This document shows positions 18,222 through 27,644 of a stretch of 64,000 bases of DNA, piece after piece. The position numbers were made by a program, and so were the translations under genes. The DNA comes from Oceanimonas sp. GK1 (lineage in GTDB: Bacteria > Pseudomonadota > Gammaproteobacteria > Enterobacterales > Aeromonadaceae), in assembly GCF_000243075.1 (NCBI RefSeq), contig NC_016745.1, positions 492,501 to 556,500 on the forward strand, read 5' to 3'. Each line of letters opens with the position of its first letter. Position 1 is the first letter of the stretch. The notes beneath the pieces were generated by a model. The model saw nothing but the letters and a program-made list of their open reading frames with translations. It searched no databases and had not been told where the DNA came from.

Positions 18222-18963
18222 TCCTTTTCCTCTCATCCAGGGCGCTGAGCAACGCCGGGTTGGATGCACCTTTGGCATTGATGATATGAGTGAAGCCCAA
18301 GGCCTTCGCCTGTTCGGTCACGCGAATGCTGGGCACAATCAATAAACGGCTTAGCAGCCAGTCCTTTGCGCTGTCGGCCGCAAGCTGAAACAGGTGCTGC
18401 AGCAGGCCGCCACTGGTGATGATAATACTGTCCACCCCCTGGCGTTGCCACTCTTTCACCAGTTGTTCACCGGCATCATCACGATAGCAGCGCCGGTAGA
18501 CTTCGCAGTAGGCCACCTGAGCCCCCCGCTGTGTCAGGGTGGGGGCCATCATGTCCCGGCCGCCGTCGCCGCGCAGGATCAAGACGCGGCATCCGGCCGG
18601 GTTCTGCAGCTCGGGCAGGGCCGCCATGCCCTCGGAGCGGGGGTCGTCCGGCACCAGTGCATGGGGCACGCCCACGGCGGCCAACGCCCGGCCGGTGGCT
18701 TCACCCACCGCCACATAGGTGACGTCGGGCCAGGGCTGTCCGCGCGTTTTGAGGGCATTATCGGCGAAATTCACCGCCGCTACGCTGACCGCAATCACAT
18801 AATCCCGGCTGCCGAGCTCCCCCAGCAGACGGGGCGCCTGCGCCAGCTCGGCGCCGGGGGCAAAGCTCAGCAGGGGCGTGGCCACCGGCTGGTGGCCGGC
18901 CTGGCGCAGGGCCTCGCACAGGCGGTGGTTTTGCGGCTCGGGACGCACCACCAGCGGGATCAC
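18208..18963 (-). CDS. hemD: Uroporphyrinogen-III synthase HemD
   Basis: A 251-residue two-domain enzyme that closes and inverts ring D of hydroxymethylbilane to give uroporphyrinogen III. Sequence conservation in this family is low; the opening VVRPEPQN, the [12 protein letters not shown] region and the SIIITSGG segment near residue 180 support the call, and context is decisive. It starts within the last codons of hemC (four-base overlap) and overlaps hemX at the other end, so the operon is tightly coupled. Confidence 0.92.
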   Translation of the reverse strand: MIPLVVRPEPQNHRLCEALRQAGHQPVATPLLSFAPGAELAQAPRLLGELGSRDYVIAVSVAAVNFADNALKTRGQPWPDVTYVAVGEATGRALAAVGVPHALVPDDPRSEGMAALPELQNPAGCRVLILRGDGGRDMMAPTLTQRGAQVAYCEVYRRCYRDDAGEQLVKEWQRQGVDSIIITSGGLLQHLFQLAADSAKDWLLSRLLIVPSIRVTEQAKALGFTHIINAKGASNPALLSALDERKRNDRQ

Positions 18964-19889
18964 GACGAATAGACCTCGGCCAGGATTTTGTCGGCGCCGG
19001 CGGCCAGCAGGCGTTTGGCCAGTTCGGCGCCCAGGGCCTTGCCCTGCTCGGCGGGGCCACGGACTTCATCAAACAGTACTTCGGTGCCGTCGGGGCGGCC
19101 CACCAGGCCACGCAGCCAGAGCTGGTCGCCTTCCAGTAGGGCGTAGGAGCCAATAGGCACCTGGCAGCCGCCCTGCAGGCCCTGGTTCATGGCCCGCTCC
19201 GCTTCCACCCGCAGCCGGGTGTCGCGATCGTCCAGCGGCGCCAGCAGTTCCAGCAGCTCGGCGTCCTCGAGCCGGCATTCAATGCCCACGGCGCCCTGGC
19301 CGTTGGCGGGCAGGCTGTCTTCCGGGCTCAGCAGGCCGGCGATGCGCTCCTCAAGCGCCAGCCGCTTGAGGCCGGCGGCGGCCAGAATAATGGCATCGTA
19401 TTCGCCGTCATCCAGCTTGCGCAGCCGGGTCTGTACGTTGCCGCGCAGGGTTTTGACCACCAGGTCGGGGCGACGGGCGCGGATCTGGCATTCCCGGCGC
19501 AGGCTGGCGGTGCCCACCACGGCGCCGGCGGGCAGTTCGTCCAGGCTTTGGTAATGATTGGAGACAAAGGCATCGCGGGGATCTTCCCGTTCGCAGATCA
19601 CCGTCAGCCCCAGCCCCTCGGGGAACTCCACCGGCACGTCTTTCATGGAGTGCACGGCGATGTCGGCGCGGCCGTCGAGCATGGCCTGCTCCAGCTCCTT
19701 GATGAACAGCCCCTTGCCGCCGATCTTGGACAGGGGGGTGTCGAGTAGCACGTCACCCTGGGTGGTCATGGGCACCAGTTCGACGGTGACATCCTCATGC
19801 AGCGCTTCCAGCCGATCCTTGACATAATGGGCCTGCCACAGGGCCAGCAGACTTTTGCGGGTGGCGATACGAATGATGCGATTTGCCAT
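18960..19889 (-). CDS. hemC: Hydroxymethylbilane synthase (porphobilinogen deaminase) HemC
   Basis: A 309-residue enzyme that polymerises four porphobilinogens into hydroxymethylbilane on a covalent dipyrromethane cofactor. The cofactor Cys is in [10 protein letters not shown] (about residue 242), and the substrate-binding [11 protein letters not shown] and [11 protein letters not shown] segments are present. The length is close to the E. coli protein (313). It is first in hemCDXY and divergent from cyaA, the same arrangement as in E. coli. The 196-base intergenic region holds both promoters. Confidence 0.96.
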   Translation of the reverse strand: MANRIIRIATRKSLLALWQAHYVKDRLEALHEDVTVELVPMTTQGDVLLDTPLSKIGGKGLFIKELEQAMLDGRADIAVHSMKDVPVEFPEGLGLTVICEREDPRDAFVSNHYQSLDELPAGAVVGTASLRRECQIRARRPDLVVKTLRGNVQTRLRKLDDGEYDAIILAAAGLKRLALEERIAGLLSPEDSLPANGQGAVGIECRLEDAELLELLAPLDDRDTRLRVEAERAMNQGLQGGCQVPIGSYALLEGDQLWLRGLVGRPDGTEVLFDEVRGPAEQGKALGAELAKRLLAAGADKILAEVYSS

Positions 19890-20000
19890 ATGAATCTCGT
19901 TGTTTGTCGACTATTGCTGAGAATGTTATCACTCTCGGGGGGCCATTTCAGGGGGGAAAGCGGCCGCGGCGGCATGTTACGACAATGTACACGGCGGATA

Positions 20001-20036
20001 TTGTTCATTTACTGACTAATTGTTACCATGATCACA
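20001..20036 (+). promoter_or_regulatory. Probable cyaA promoter with overlapping CRP site
   Basis: TTGTTC (20001-20006) and TACCAT (20024-20029) have a 17-bp spacer. TGTTA-CCATGA-TCACA at 20021-20036 matches the CRP consensus TGTGA-N6-TCACA at nine of ten half-site positions and covers the -10. E. coli cyaA is repressed by cAMP-CRP bound at such a position, so negative feedback is likely here too. The -10 is weak, and the assignment is by pattern. Confidence 0.6.
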
Positions 20037-20085
20037 CTTTTTGACCCGCTAGGGTCTGTGTCGGTCCAACGAAGGCCTGAACTCA

Positions 20086-22596
20086 TTGCACGCTAATTTT
20101 CATCGGCTCGTCGAGCGGTGTGAGCAATTCAACCAGCAGAAACAAGCGCGCGCTCTGGCGGTGATGAGTCGCTATGGCCAGCAGGTGTTTCAGCTGCTGC
20201 CGGTCTTGCTGCACTACCACCACCCCCTGCTGCCGGGTTATGTGCCCGGTGACGTGCCGGCGGGCATCTGCCAGTTCACCCCCAATGGCTGCCAGCGGGA
20301 GTTTATCGACGAGTTGTGCCGGGCGGCCAACGGCCATCAGGGACTGGTGCAGCAGCAGTGCGAGATCCTGGGGCTCTATGCCATGGGCAGCACCTCGTCC
20401 ATTGGCCAGTGCCGCGGCTCCGATCTGGATATCTGGGTGTGCTATTCCCATCATATGGCCCCCGAACGGGTGGAGCGGCTGCAACAGAAATGCCTGCTGA
20501 TTTCCAAATGGGCCGAGCAGCGCCGGGTCGAGCTCAACCTGTTTCTGATCCCCGACAACAAGTTCCGCACCGACAACCAGCAATGGGTGGAGGGAGAAAG
20601 CTGCGGTAGTGCCCAGCATCTGTTGTTGCTGGACGAATTCTATCGCAGCCATCTGCGCATTGCCGGCAAGCGGCTGGTGTGGATGTTTGCCCCCGGCAAG
20701 CTGGGCCCCGACTACGACCGTTTTGTGGCCGAGCAGTTTGCCAACGGCACCCTCAATCACGACGAATGGCTGGATCTGGGCGGCTTCGCCCGCATTCCGG
20801 CGGAAGAGTACTTCGGCTCCGCCCTGTGGCAGCTGTATAAAAGCATCGATTCCCCCTACAAGGCGGTGCTGAAAACCGTGCTGATGGAAGCCTATTCCCA
20901 CGAATACCCCGACACCCAGTTGCTGTGCCGCCAGTTAAAGAGCGTCTTTCAGAGCGCCGAACAACTGGACGGACGGCAGGATCACTATGTGCTGATGCTG
21001 GAAAAGGTGACCGATTACCTGAAATCCATCAACGATCACAAGCGCCTCGACCTGGTGCGGCGCTGTTTCTACCTCAAGGTGTCGGAAGGGCTGGATCCGG
21101 AGCAGCGTGACGGCGCCCAGTTCGCCTGGCGCCGTGACATCATGGAACGGCTGATCGGCATCTGGAGCTGGCCGGCGGAAAAGCTGGCCTGGCTGGACAA
21201 CAGGGCCAACTGGAAGGTGGATGAGGTCAAGGCCGCCTACGGCGAATTGCTCGAGGCGCTGATGCAGAGCTACCGCAGCCTGATCCAGTTTGCCCGGCGC
21301 AACAACATCAGCGAGTCCATCAACCCGGAAGACATCGGCATACTGTCGCGCAAGCTGTATGCCGCCTTTGAAAACCTGCCGGGCAAGGTACAGCTCATCA
21401 ACCTGCGCATCGCCCCGGATCTGAGCGAGCCCGACATCAGCCTGGTGCAGGTGCCCGAAGGCAGAACCAACCAGGCCGGCTGGTATCTGTACAAGTATGG
21501 CCTGGCGCCGGCCGACATCATTGGTCGCCGGCCATTGGAGCACAGCGGCTATGCCGCCCAGCTGGTGGCCTGGGCCCACTTTAACGGCCTGCTGACCGAG
21601 CACAGCCGCTGGCACCTGTTTAACCAGAGCACCGATCTGGAATTGCGCCAGTTGCAGGAATGCAGCCGGGATCTGGCGCGGGTGTTTCCGGTGCGCATGC
21701 CGTCTCCCACCAACCTGGCCCTGAGCCGGCCCTGCGAGGTGCGCAACCTGGCCATTTTCCTCAACCTGGAGCGGGATCCCACCGCCCTGCGGCGGGAGCG
21801 CACCATCGAATTTGGCGCCGGCACCAGTGATCCCTTCAGCTTTGGTCGTCAGCGGGAAAACCTGGCGGGCTCGGTGGACATCATTTACCGCAATTCCTGG
21901 GACGAAATCCGCACCCTGCATTTTGACGGCGACACCGCCGTGGTCGACGCCCTCACCGCCATGCTGGGCAAGATGCACCAGGGCTCCAGCCCGCCCGATA
22001 CCCTGGATGTGTTCTGTTACAGCCGTCATTTTCGCAGCCTGCTGCGCACCCGCTTTGAGCAGCTGGTCAAGGAATGCATTCGGCTGCGACTGGAGCCCAT
22101 TCAGGGGCATCAGCTAAAACGACTGACCCTGGGCACCGAGAAGGTTGGCATTTTCTTTGAGCGGCGGGGGGTCAGCGTGCAGCGCATGGAGGGCGAGCCG
22201 GACAGCCGGCGTCCGGCGTCCGGGCAGTCGTTTCATGCCCTGCGTCTGGAGCGGCACCAGCGCCAGCCGGTGCCCGAGGTGGTGGACACCTACGCCAGCG
22301 AGGGCCTGATGCAGTTTTTCTTTGAGAACAGCGGCGAGGGTTACAACCTCTATATTCTGGACGAAGCCAACCGCACCGAGGTCTATCACCAGATTGCCGG
22401 CAGTAAGGACGAGCTGGTGCAGAGCATCAATCGCTTTTATACCGCCAACCAGGAGCAGGAAAACGGGCAAAGCCATTTCAGCCACTTCAACCTGCCCCAG
22501 TATTACGAAATTGTGCGGGTGGACGGCGAGGTACAGGTATTGACCTACCGCACCAGCAAGGACGACCGGGACCCGCTGCGGGCGGGCCCGGCCTGA
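20086..22596 (+). CDS. cyaA: Class I adenylate cyclase CyaA
   Basis: An 836-residue enterobacterial-type adenylate cyclase making cAMP from ATP (E. coli 848). The nucleotidyltransferase-like motif [17 protein letters not shown] is at about residues 102-118 in the N-terminal catalytic half; the C-terminal half is the glucose-sensitive regulatory part that responds to the PTS. The start is TTG at 20086, with GAAGG ten bases upstream. E. coli cyaA also uses the poor TTG codon, which limits synthesis. It is divergent from hemC and convergent with cyaY. Confidence 0.96.
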   Translation: MHANFHRLVERCEQFNQQKQARALAVMSRYGQQVFQLLPVLLHYHHPLLPGYVPGDVPAGICQFTPNGCQREFIDELCRAANGHQGLVQQQCEILGLYAMGSTSSIGQCRGSDLDIWVCYSHHMAPERVERLQQKCLLISKWAEQRRVELNLFLIPDNKFRTDNQQWVEGESCGSAQHLLLLDEFYRSHLRIAGKRLVWMFAPGKLGPDYDRFVAEQFANGTLNHDEWLDLGGFARIPAEEYFGSALWQLYKSIDSPYKAVLKTVLMEAYSHEYPDTQLLCRQLKSVFQSAEQLDGRQDHYVLMLEKVTDYLKSINDHKRLDLVRRCFYLKVSEGLDPEQRDGAQFAWRRDIMERLIGIWSWPAEKLAWLDNRANWKVDEVKAAYGELLEALMQSYRSLIQFARRNNISESINPEDIGILSRKLYAAFENLPGKVQLINLRIAPDLSEPDISLVQVPEGRTNQAGWYLYKYGLAPADIIGRRPLEHSGYAAQLVAWAHFNGLLTEHSRWHLFNQSTDLELRQLQECSRDLARVFPVRMPSPTNLALSRPCEVRNLAIFLNLERDPTALRRERTIEFGAGTSDPFSFGRQRENLAGSVDIIYRNSWDEIRTLHFDGDTAVVDALTAMLGKMHQGSSPPDTLDVFCYSRHFRSLLRTRFEQLVKECIRLRLEPIQGHQLKRLTLGTEKVGIFFERRGVSVQRMEGEPDSRRPASGQSFHALRLERHQRQPVPEVVDTYASEGLMQFFFENSGEGYNLYILDEANRTEVYHQIAGSKDELVQSINRFYTANQEQENGQSHFSHFNLPQYYEIVRVDGEVQVLTYRTSKDDRDPLRAGPA

Positions 22597-22621
22597 GGCC
22601 CGGGTCAACAGACCCCGACGG

Positions 22622-22933
22622 TTATAGCGCCAGCTCCACGCCACCCTGGCGCTTGGCCTGCAGGCTGAGCCAGCTCAGCAGCTCAACTCCCTGGCGGTTG
22701 TCGATCCATTTATCGCCCTGCAGGGCGAAGTGGTGGCCGTTTTCACGGGTAGCCAGCCAGATCTGGTGCAGCGGCTCCTGGCGGTTAATCACGAACTTGA
22801 CCCCGTTCTCAAAGGTCAGGTTCATCACGCCGCCCACGGTTTCACATTCAATGTCTTCGCCGCTGTCGTCGATACGTGCCTCGATATGCTCGTAAATGGC
22901 GTCCGCCAGAGCGTGGAATTCGCTGTCGTTCAT
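22622..22933 (-). CDS. cyaY: Frataxin-like iron donor CyaY
   Basis: A 103-residue bacterial frataxin that binds iron and modulates IscS in iron-sulphur cluster assembly. The acidic first helix (the segment EFHALADAIYEHIEAR, then DDSGEDIECE) carries the iron-binding carboxylates, and the beta sheet with NRQEPLHQIWLAT is conserved. The length matches E. coli CyaY (106). It is convergent with cyaA and divergent from lptM, as in E. coli. Confidence 0.95.
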   Translation of the reverse strand: MNDSEFHALADAIYEHIEARIDDSGEDIECETVGGVMNLTFENGVKFVINRQEPLHQIWLATRENGHHFALQGDKWIDNRQGVELLSWLSLQAKRQGGVELAL

Positions 22934-23004
22934 ACCCGCTTCCTATTGCTTTTGAGAATGTGAATGCGATTATAAGAGCCCTGAACCATATTCACAGTCA
23001 TACG

Positions 23005-23127
23005 ATGAACAAATTCAAGCTGACCGCACTGGTTGCGCTGGTTCTGGGCCTGTCGGCCTGCGGCCTCAAAGGTCCGCTGACCCTGCCCGAGCCCGAACAG
23101 CAACCCACTCAGGTTGAGCAGTCGTAA
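23005..23127 (+). CDS. lptM: LPS translocon maturation chaperone LptM (YifL lipoprotein)
   Basis: A 40-residue lipoprotein. The first 18 residues are a signal sequence ending in the lipobox LSACG, so Cys19 would be lipidated; the mature part GLKGPL with a Pro/Glu/Gln tail is typical of YifL. E. coli LptM helps LptD assemble and form its disulfides by mimicking LPS binding. ATG 23005 is chosen because the signal peptide begins there; an upstream in-frame extension has no signal character. It is followed after 11 bases by lysA. Confidence 0.9.
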   Translation: MNKFKLTALVALVLGLSACGLKGPLTLPEPEQQPTQVEQS

Positions 23128-23138
23128 AGGAAACAACC

Positions 23139-24395
23139 TTGGATTATTTCAATTATCAGGATGATGGCCGCCTGTACGGTGAAGCCTGCGATCTTTCCCG
23201 CCTGGCCGAACAATACGGCACCCCGCTCTACGTCTACTCCCGGGCCACCCTGGAGCGCCACTGGCATGCCTTTGACCGGGCCGCCGGCGAGGTAGACCAC
23301 CTGGTGTGCTACGCGGTCAAGGCCAATTCCAACCTGGCGGTGCTCAATGTGCTGGCGCGGCTGGGCTCGGGCTTTGACATCGTCTCCGGCGGTGAGCTGA
23401 GCCGGGTGATTGCCGCCGGCGGCGACCCGAAAAAGGTGGTCTTTTCCGGCGTTGGCAAGCGCGATGATGAAATCCGCTTTGCCCTGGAGCAGGGGATTTT
23501 CTGCTTTAACGTGGAATCGGTGGCGGAGCTGGAGCGCATCAACCGGGTGGCAGGCAGCATGGGCATGAAAGCCCCGGTGTCCATTCGAGTGAACCCGGAT
23601 ATTGACGCTGGCACCCACCCCTACATCTCCACCGGCCTGAAGGAAAATAAGTTCGGCATTCCCATCGAGCAGGCCCGGAGCATCTACCGCCAGGCCGCGG
23701 CCCTGGGCAACCTAGAAATCCACGGCGTGGACTGCCACATCGGCTCCCAGCTCACCGAACTGTCGCCCTTTCTGGAAGCGGTGGACAAACTGCTGGCGCT
23801 GATTGACCAGCTGGCCGCCGACGGCATTCATATTCGCCACCTGGACGTGGGCGGCGGTCTGGGCGTGCGCTACGACGACGAAACCCCGCCGGAGCCGAGC
23901 CATTACGCCGAAGAGCTGAAAAAGCGCCTGCAGGGCCGCCACCTGACCCTGGTGTTTGAGCCGGGCCGGGCCATTGCCGCCAACGCCGGCGTGCTGCTGA
24001 CCAAAGTCGAGCACCTCAAGCCCGGCGAAGCCAAGAACTTCGCCATTGTCGACGCCGCCATGAACGATTTGATTCGTCCTGCGCTTTATAGTGCCTGGCA
24101 GGCCATTATTCCGGTGGACAAGACCCTTGAGCGTGACGCCGCCGTTTATGACATCGTGGGCCCCATCTGCGAGACCGGCGACTTTATCGGCAAGGACCGT
24201 ACACTTTCGATCACCGAAGGGGATCTGCTGGCGGTGCGCTCTGCCGGTGCCTATGGCTTTGTGATGGCGTCCAACTACAACAGCCGCCCCCGCGCCGCCG
24301 AGGTGATGGTGGACGGCGACCAGGCCTATGTGGTGCGCGAGCGCGAGCAGCTGGCGGATCTGTGGCGGGGCGAGCACCTGCTGCCCGAGGCCTGA
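23139..24395 (+). CDS. lysA: Diaminopimelate decarboxylase LysA
   Basis: A 418-residue PLP enzyme that decarboxylates meso-diaminopimelate to L-lysine. The PLP Lys is in CYAVKANSN (about residue 64), HIGSQ binds cofactor, and GPICETGD supplies the active-site Cys near residue 345. The start is TTG at 23139, with AAAGGAAAC upstream. E. coli has lysA elsewhere, next to lysR; here, as in many other gammaproteobacteria, it joins lptM and dapF so that the last two steps of lysine synthesis are adjacent. Confidence 0.96.
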   Translation: MDYFNYQDDGRLYGEACDLSRLAEQYGTPLYVYSRATLERHWHAFDRAAGEVDHLVCYAVKANSNLAVLNVLARLGSGFDIVSGGELSRVIAAGGDPKKVVFSGVGKRDDEIRFALEQGIFCFNVESVAELERINRVAGSMGMKAPVSIRVNPDIDAGTHPYISTGLKENKFGIPIEQARSIYRQAAALGNLEIHGVDCHIGSQLTELSPFLEAVDKLLALIDQLAADGIHIRHLDVGGGLGVRYDDETPPEPSHYAEELKKRLQGRHLTLVFEPGRAIAANAGVLLTKVEHLKPGEAKNFAIVDAAMNDLIRPALYSAWQAIIPVDKTLERDAAVYDIVGPICETGDFIGKDRTLSITEGDLLAVRSAGAYGFVMASNYNSRPRAAEVMVDGDQAYVVREREQLADLWRGEHLLPEA

Positions 24396-24398
24396 GCC

Positions 24399-25232
24399 AT
24401 GAGCACGCTTCATTTCTCCAAGATGCAGGGGCTGGGCAACGACTTCATGGTGGTGGACGGCGTCACCCAGAAGGTCTTTTTCAATCCCGAGGTGATCCGC
24501 CAGCTGGCGGATCGTCACTTTGGCGTGGGCTTTGACCAGCTGCTGCTGGTGGAGCCGCCCTATGATCCCGAGCTCGACTTTCACTACCGCATCTTCAATG
24601 CCGACGGCTCCGAGGTGGAGCAGTGTGGCAACGGCGCCCGCTGCTTTGCCCGTTTTGTGCGGCTCAAGGGCCTGACCAACAAGGACCGTATTGCCGTCAG
24701 CACTCAAAAGGGCAATATCGTGCTGCAGCTGGAAAAGGACGATCAGGTCACCGTTAACATGGGGGTGCCCGAGTTCGATCCGGCGCATATTCCGTTCAAG
24801 GCCCAGAAGGCGGAAAAAACCTACCTGGTGCGCGCTCAGGAGCAGACGGTGCTGTGCGGCGCCGTGTCCATGGGCAACCCCCACTGTGTGGTGGAAGTGG
24901 ACGACATCAACACCGATATGGTGGCGACTCTTGGGCCGGAGCTGGAAAATCACGAGCGTTTTCCGGCCCGGGTGAACGTGGGCTTTATGCAGATCGTCAA
25001 TGCCCGGGAAATCAAACTCCGGGTGCACGAGCGCGGCGCCGGTGAAACCCTGGCCTGCGGTACCGGCGCCTGTGCGGCGGCGGTGATGGGCATGAGCTGG
25101 GGCAAGCTGGCGGAGCGGGTGAAGGTACAACTGCCCGGCGGCACGCTCACCATCGCCTGGCAGGGGCCGGGCAAGCCGGTGTTCATGACCGGCCCGGCCA
25201 AGCACGTGTTTGACGGACAGATCAGCCTATGA
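24399..25232 (+). CDS. dapF: Diaminopimelate epimerase DapF
   Basis: A 277-residue cofactor-independent epimerase interconverting LL- and meso-diaminopimelate, needed for lysine and peptidoglycan. The two catalytic cysteines are seen in EQCGNGARC (about residue 76) and [10 protein letters not shown] (about residue 221). It begins three bases after lysA and overlaps the DUF484 gene by four bases. Confidence 0.97.
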   Translation: MSTLHFSKMQGLGNDFMVVDGVTQKVFFNPEVIRQLADRHFGVGFDQLLLVEPPYDPELDFHYRIFNADGSEVEQCGNGARCFARFVRLKGLTNKDRIAVSTQKGNIVLQLEKDDQVTVNMGVPEFDPAHIPFKAQKAEKTYLVRAQEQTVLCGAVSMGNPHCVVEVDDINTDMVATLGPELENHERFPARVNVGFMQIVNAREIKLRVHERGAGETLACGTGACAAAVMGMSWGKLAERVKVQLPGGTLTIAWQGPGKPVFMTGPAKHVFDGQISL

Positions 25233-25912
25233 CCGACAAAAGCGCCCTGGCCGAGGCCGGGCTCGATGAAAGCCAGCTGGCCGATTACCTGGCCAGCCAG
25301 CCGGACTTTTTTGTTCGCCACCCGCAACTGCTGGACGCCTTGCGCCTGCCCCACGAGCAGCGGGGCAGCGTGTCGCTGGTAGAGGCCCGCATGGAGCGCC
25401 AGCGCCAGCGCATTCATCAGCTGGAAGAGGAAATCACCCAGCTGATGACGGTGGCCGGCGAGAACGAGCGCATTTTCCGCGTTTACCTGGATTTGTACCC
25501 GCGCTTGTTTGACTGCCGGACCCCGGCGGAGCTGGAGCAGCGCATTGCCCATGCCCTGAGGGAGCGCCTGCGGGTGACGGCGGTGCGGCTGGTGCCGGAC
25601 GCGCGCTGGTGCGACCTGCCCCGGGCGCTGCCGGGCGAGCAGCTGGACAAGCTGTACCGGGAGCGCATGGCGGGCCAGGACGTGTACCTGGGGCGCCTGG
25701 GCCGGGAAGAAAAGCAGCGGCTGTTCGGCGATACGCTGGTCAACTCCTGCGCCCTGATCCGCATCGGGGCCAGGGGAGAAATGGGCCTGCTGGCCTTTGG
25801 CAGCGCCGACAGCAGCCACTACCGCTCGGGCATGGACACCCTGATCATTCGCCAGCTCGCCGGGTTTCTTGCCCTGCTGCTGCCGCGCATGGTGGACGAT
25901 GACCACGCCTGA
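25229..25912 (+). CDS. DUF484 family protein
   Basis: A 227-residue soluble protein of the DUF484 family, a GAF-like fold found between dapF and xerC in many gammaproteobacteria (the E. coli counterpart yigA is in the same place). An N-terminal segment [15 protein letters not shown] and a coiled coil at about residues 45-75 precede the GAF-like domain. The function is not established; conserved placement suggests a link to xerC. It overlaps dapF and xerC at its two ends. Confidence 0.88.
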   Translation: MTDKSALAEAGLDESQLADYLASQPDFFVRHPQLLDALRLPHEQRGSVSLVEARMERQRQRIHQLEEEITQLMTVAGENERIFRVYLDLYPRLFDCRTPAELEQRIAHALRERLRVTAVRLVPDARWCDLPRALPGEQLDKLYRERMAGQDVYLGRLGREEKQRLFGDTLVNSCALIRIGARGEMGLLAFGSADSSHYRSGMDTLIIRQLAGFLALLLPRMVDDDHA

Positions 25913-26813
25913 GCTGGCCGAGACGGTGGCCGACTTTCTCGACTACCTGCGGGTGGAGCGCCAGCTCAGCCCCCATACCCTGGATAACTACCGTCGCCAC
26001 CTGAGCGCCATGGGCGAACAGCTGGCCGAGCTTCACCTGGCCGACTGGCGGCAATTGTCGGTCAGTCATGCCCGGGGCCTGGCTACCCGCCTGCACAAAC
26101 AGGGGCTGTCGCCCCGTTCCATCGCCGCCAAACTCAGCGCCCTGCGCAGCTTCTGCGACTGGCTGGTGCTGACCGGCCGGCTGGACGCCAATCCCGCCAA
26201 GGGGGTGAGTGCCCCCAAACAGGGGCGGCCCCTGCCCAAAAACCTGGATGTGGACGAGCTGCACCAGCTGATGAATCTGGACGAAACTGATCCATTGGCG
26301 GTGCGGGACAGGGCCATGATGGAGCTGATGTATTCTTCCGGCCTGCGCCTGGCGGAGCTGGTGGCCCTTAATCTGGGGGATGTGCAGTTCGCCGAGCGGC
26401 AGGTGCGGGTGCTCGGCAAGGGCAACAAGGAGCGCATTCTGCCGGTGGGGCGCATGGCGCTGGACTGGCTGCAAAAATGGCTGAGCGTGCGCGGCGAGCT
26501 GGCCGGCCCCGACGAGCCGGCGCTGTTCGTGAGCCAGCAGCGCCGGCGCATCACCCCCCGCAGCGTGCAGCTGCGCCTGAGCAAGCGGGGCCGGCAGCAG
26601 GCGCTGGCCGGTCATGTGCACCCCCACAAGCTGCGTCACTCCTTTGCCACTCACATGCTGGAGTCGAGCGGCGACCTGCGGGCGGTGCAGGAGCTGCTGG
26701 GCCATGCCGATCTGGCCACCACCCAGATCTACACCCACCTCGACTTTCAGCACCTGGCCAACGCCTATGATCAGGCCCATCCGCGCGCCAAGCGGCGCAA
26801 GGATGAGGAGTAA
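25899..26813 (+). CDS. xerC: Tyrosine recombinase XerC
   Basis: A 304-residue integrase-family recombinase that resolves chromosome dimers at dif with XerD. The N-terminal SAM-like domain is followed by the catalytic residues: Arg in SSGLRLAEL, Lys in GKGNKER, HKLRHSFATH, and the late His and Tyr in GHADLATTQIYTH. I use ATG 25899, giving the start [10 protein letters not shown] typical of XerC; ten more open codons upstream lie inside the preceding gene. The reading frame overlaps DUF484 by 14 bases. Confidence 0.95.
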   Translation: MTTPELAETVADFLDYLRVERQLSPHTLDNYRRHLSAMGEQLAELHLADWRQLSVSHARGLATRLHKQGLSPRSIAAKLSALRSFCDWLVLTGRLDANPAKGVSAPKQGRPLPKNLDVDELHQLMNLDETDPLAVRDRAMMELMYSSGLRLAELVALNLGDVQFAERQVRVLGKGNKERILPVGRMALDWLQKWLSVRGELAGPDEPALFVSQQRRRITPRSVQLRLSKRGRQQALAGHVHPHKLRHSFATHMLESSGDLRAVQELLGHADLATTQIYTHLDFQHLANAYDQAHPRAKRRKDEE

Positions 26814-26901
26814 GACCCGTCCCTAATCCCCAGTCCCGGGATTTTTCCCCGGTTTTACGGTTAGAATGCATTCACTTCAGGCTCAAAACCGGAATTCATG
26901 G

Positions 26902-27609
26902 ATGCGCTTTTACAAACGAATGGCACCGATCAGCGTGCTCAGCTTTGATCTGGACGATACCCTCTACGACAACGTGCCGGTGATGGCGGCGGCCGAACAC
27001 TGGCTGCTGCGGGCGCTGCGCGATGATTATCCCGAGTCCACCCTGCTGGGAGCGGACAACCTGGCGGCCATCAAACGCCGGTTGATCGCCGAACATCCCA
27101 TGCTTGCCCACGACGTCAGCGCCTGCCGCCGGCGCGTGCTGACCGAGGGCCTGCGGCAGCAGGGGGTGGCCCCGGCGCGGGCCGGGGAGCTGGCCGAGCG
27201 TTTCTACCAGGGCTTTATCGAGCAGCGCGGCAAGATAGTGGTGCCCGACGCCACTCATCGTGTGCTCTCGACCCTGAAACAGAAATACCGGCTGGCGGTG
27301 ATCACCAACGGCAACATGCCGCTGGAGCGCACCGAGCTGGCGCCCTATTTCGAGATTGTGCTCAAGGCCGGGCCCGACGGCCGCATGAAGCCGGCGCCGG
27401 ATCTGTTTCAGCGGCTGGCGGAGCGAGCCGGAGTGAGTCTGAATGAGATCCTGCATATCGGTGATCACATTAACACCGATGTGGCCGGCGCCGTGCACAG
27501 TGGCTGCCAGGCGGTGTGGCTGAACGACAACGGCCGCACCGAAGCAGACCTGCAGTGCCTGCCCCAGGTGACCCTGACGCGGTTGGAGCAGCTGCTCGAG
27601 CTGTTATAA
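26902..27609 (+). CDS. yigB: HAD family phosphatase YigB
   Basis: A 235-residue haloacid dehalogenase-like hydrolase. E. coli YigB is one of the phosphatases that remove phosphate from the riboflavin precursor ARPP and can also act on FMN. Motif I is FDLDDTLYDN (about residues 14-23), motif II VITNGN, motif III around the Lys of RMKPAPD, and motif IV HIGDHINTD. ATG 26902 gives the usual MRFYK start; 12 extra codons upstream look non-coding. It lies between xerC and uvrD, the E. coli order. Confidence 0.93.
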   Translation: MRFYKRMAPISVLSFDLDDTLYDNVPVMAAAEHWLLRALRDDYPESTLLGADNLAAIKRRLIAEHPMLAHDVSACRRRVLTEGLRQQGVAPARAGELAERFYQGFIEQRGKIVVPDATHRVLSTLKQKYRLAVITNGNMPLERTELAPYFEIVLKAGPDGRMKPAPDLFQRLAERAGVSLNEILHIGDHINTDVAGAVHSGCQAVWLNDNGRTEADLQCLPQVTLTRLEQLLELL

Positions 27610-27644
27610 TCGCCGTCATACTGTAAATATTCCCAGGAGTTGTG

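Noticed and set aside
16173-18248. Long plus-strand open frame opposite hemY and hemX
   Set aside because: Antisense to two conserved operon genes; low-complexity Gln/Leu/Gly-rich translation and no plausible ribosome binding site.
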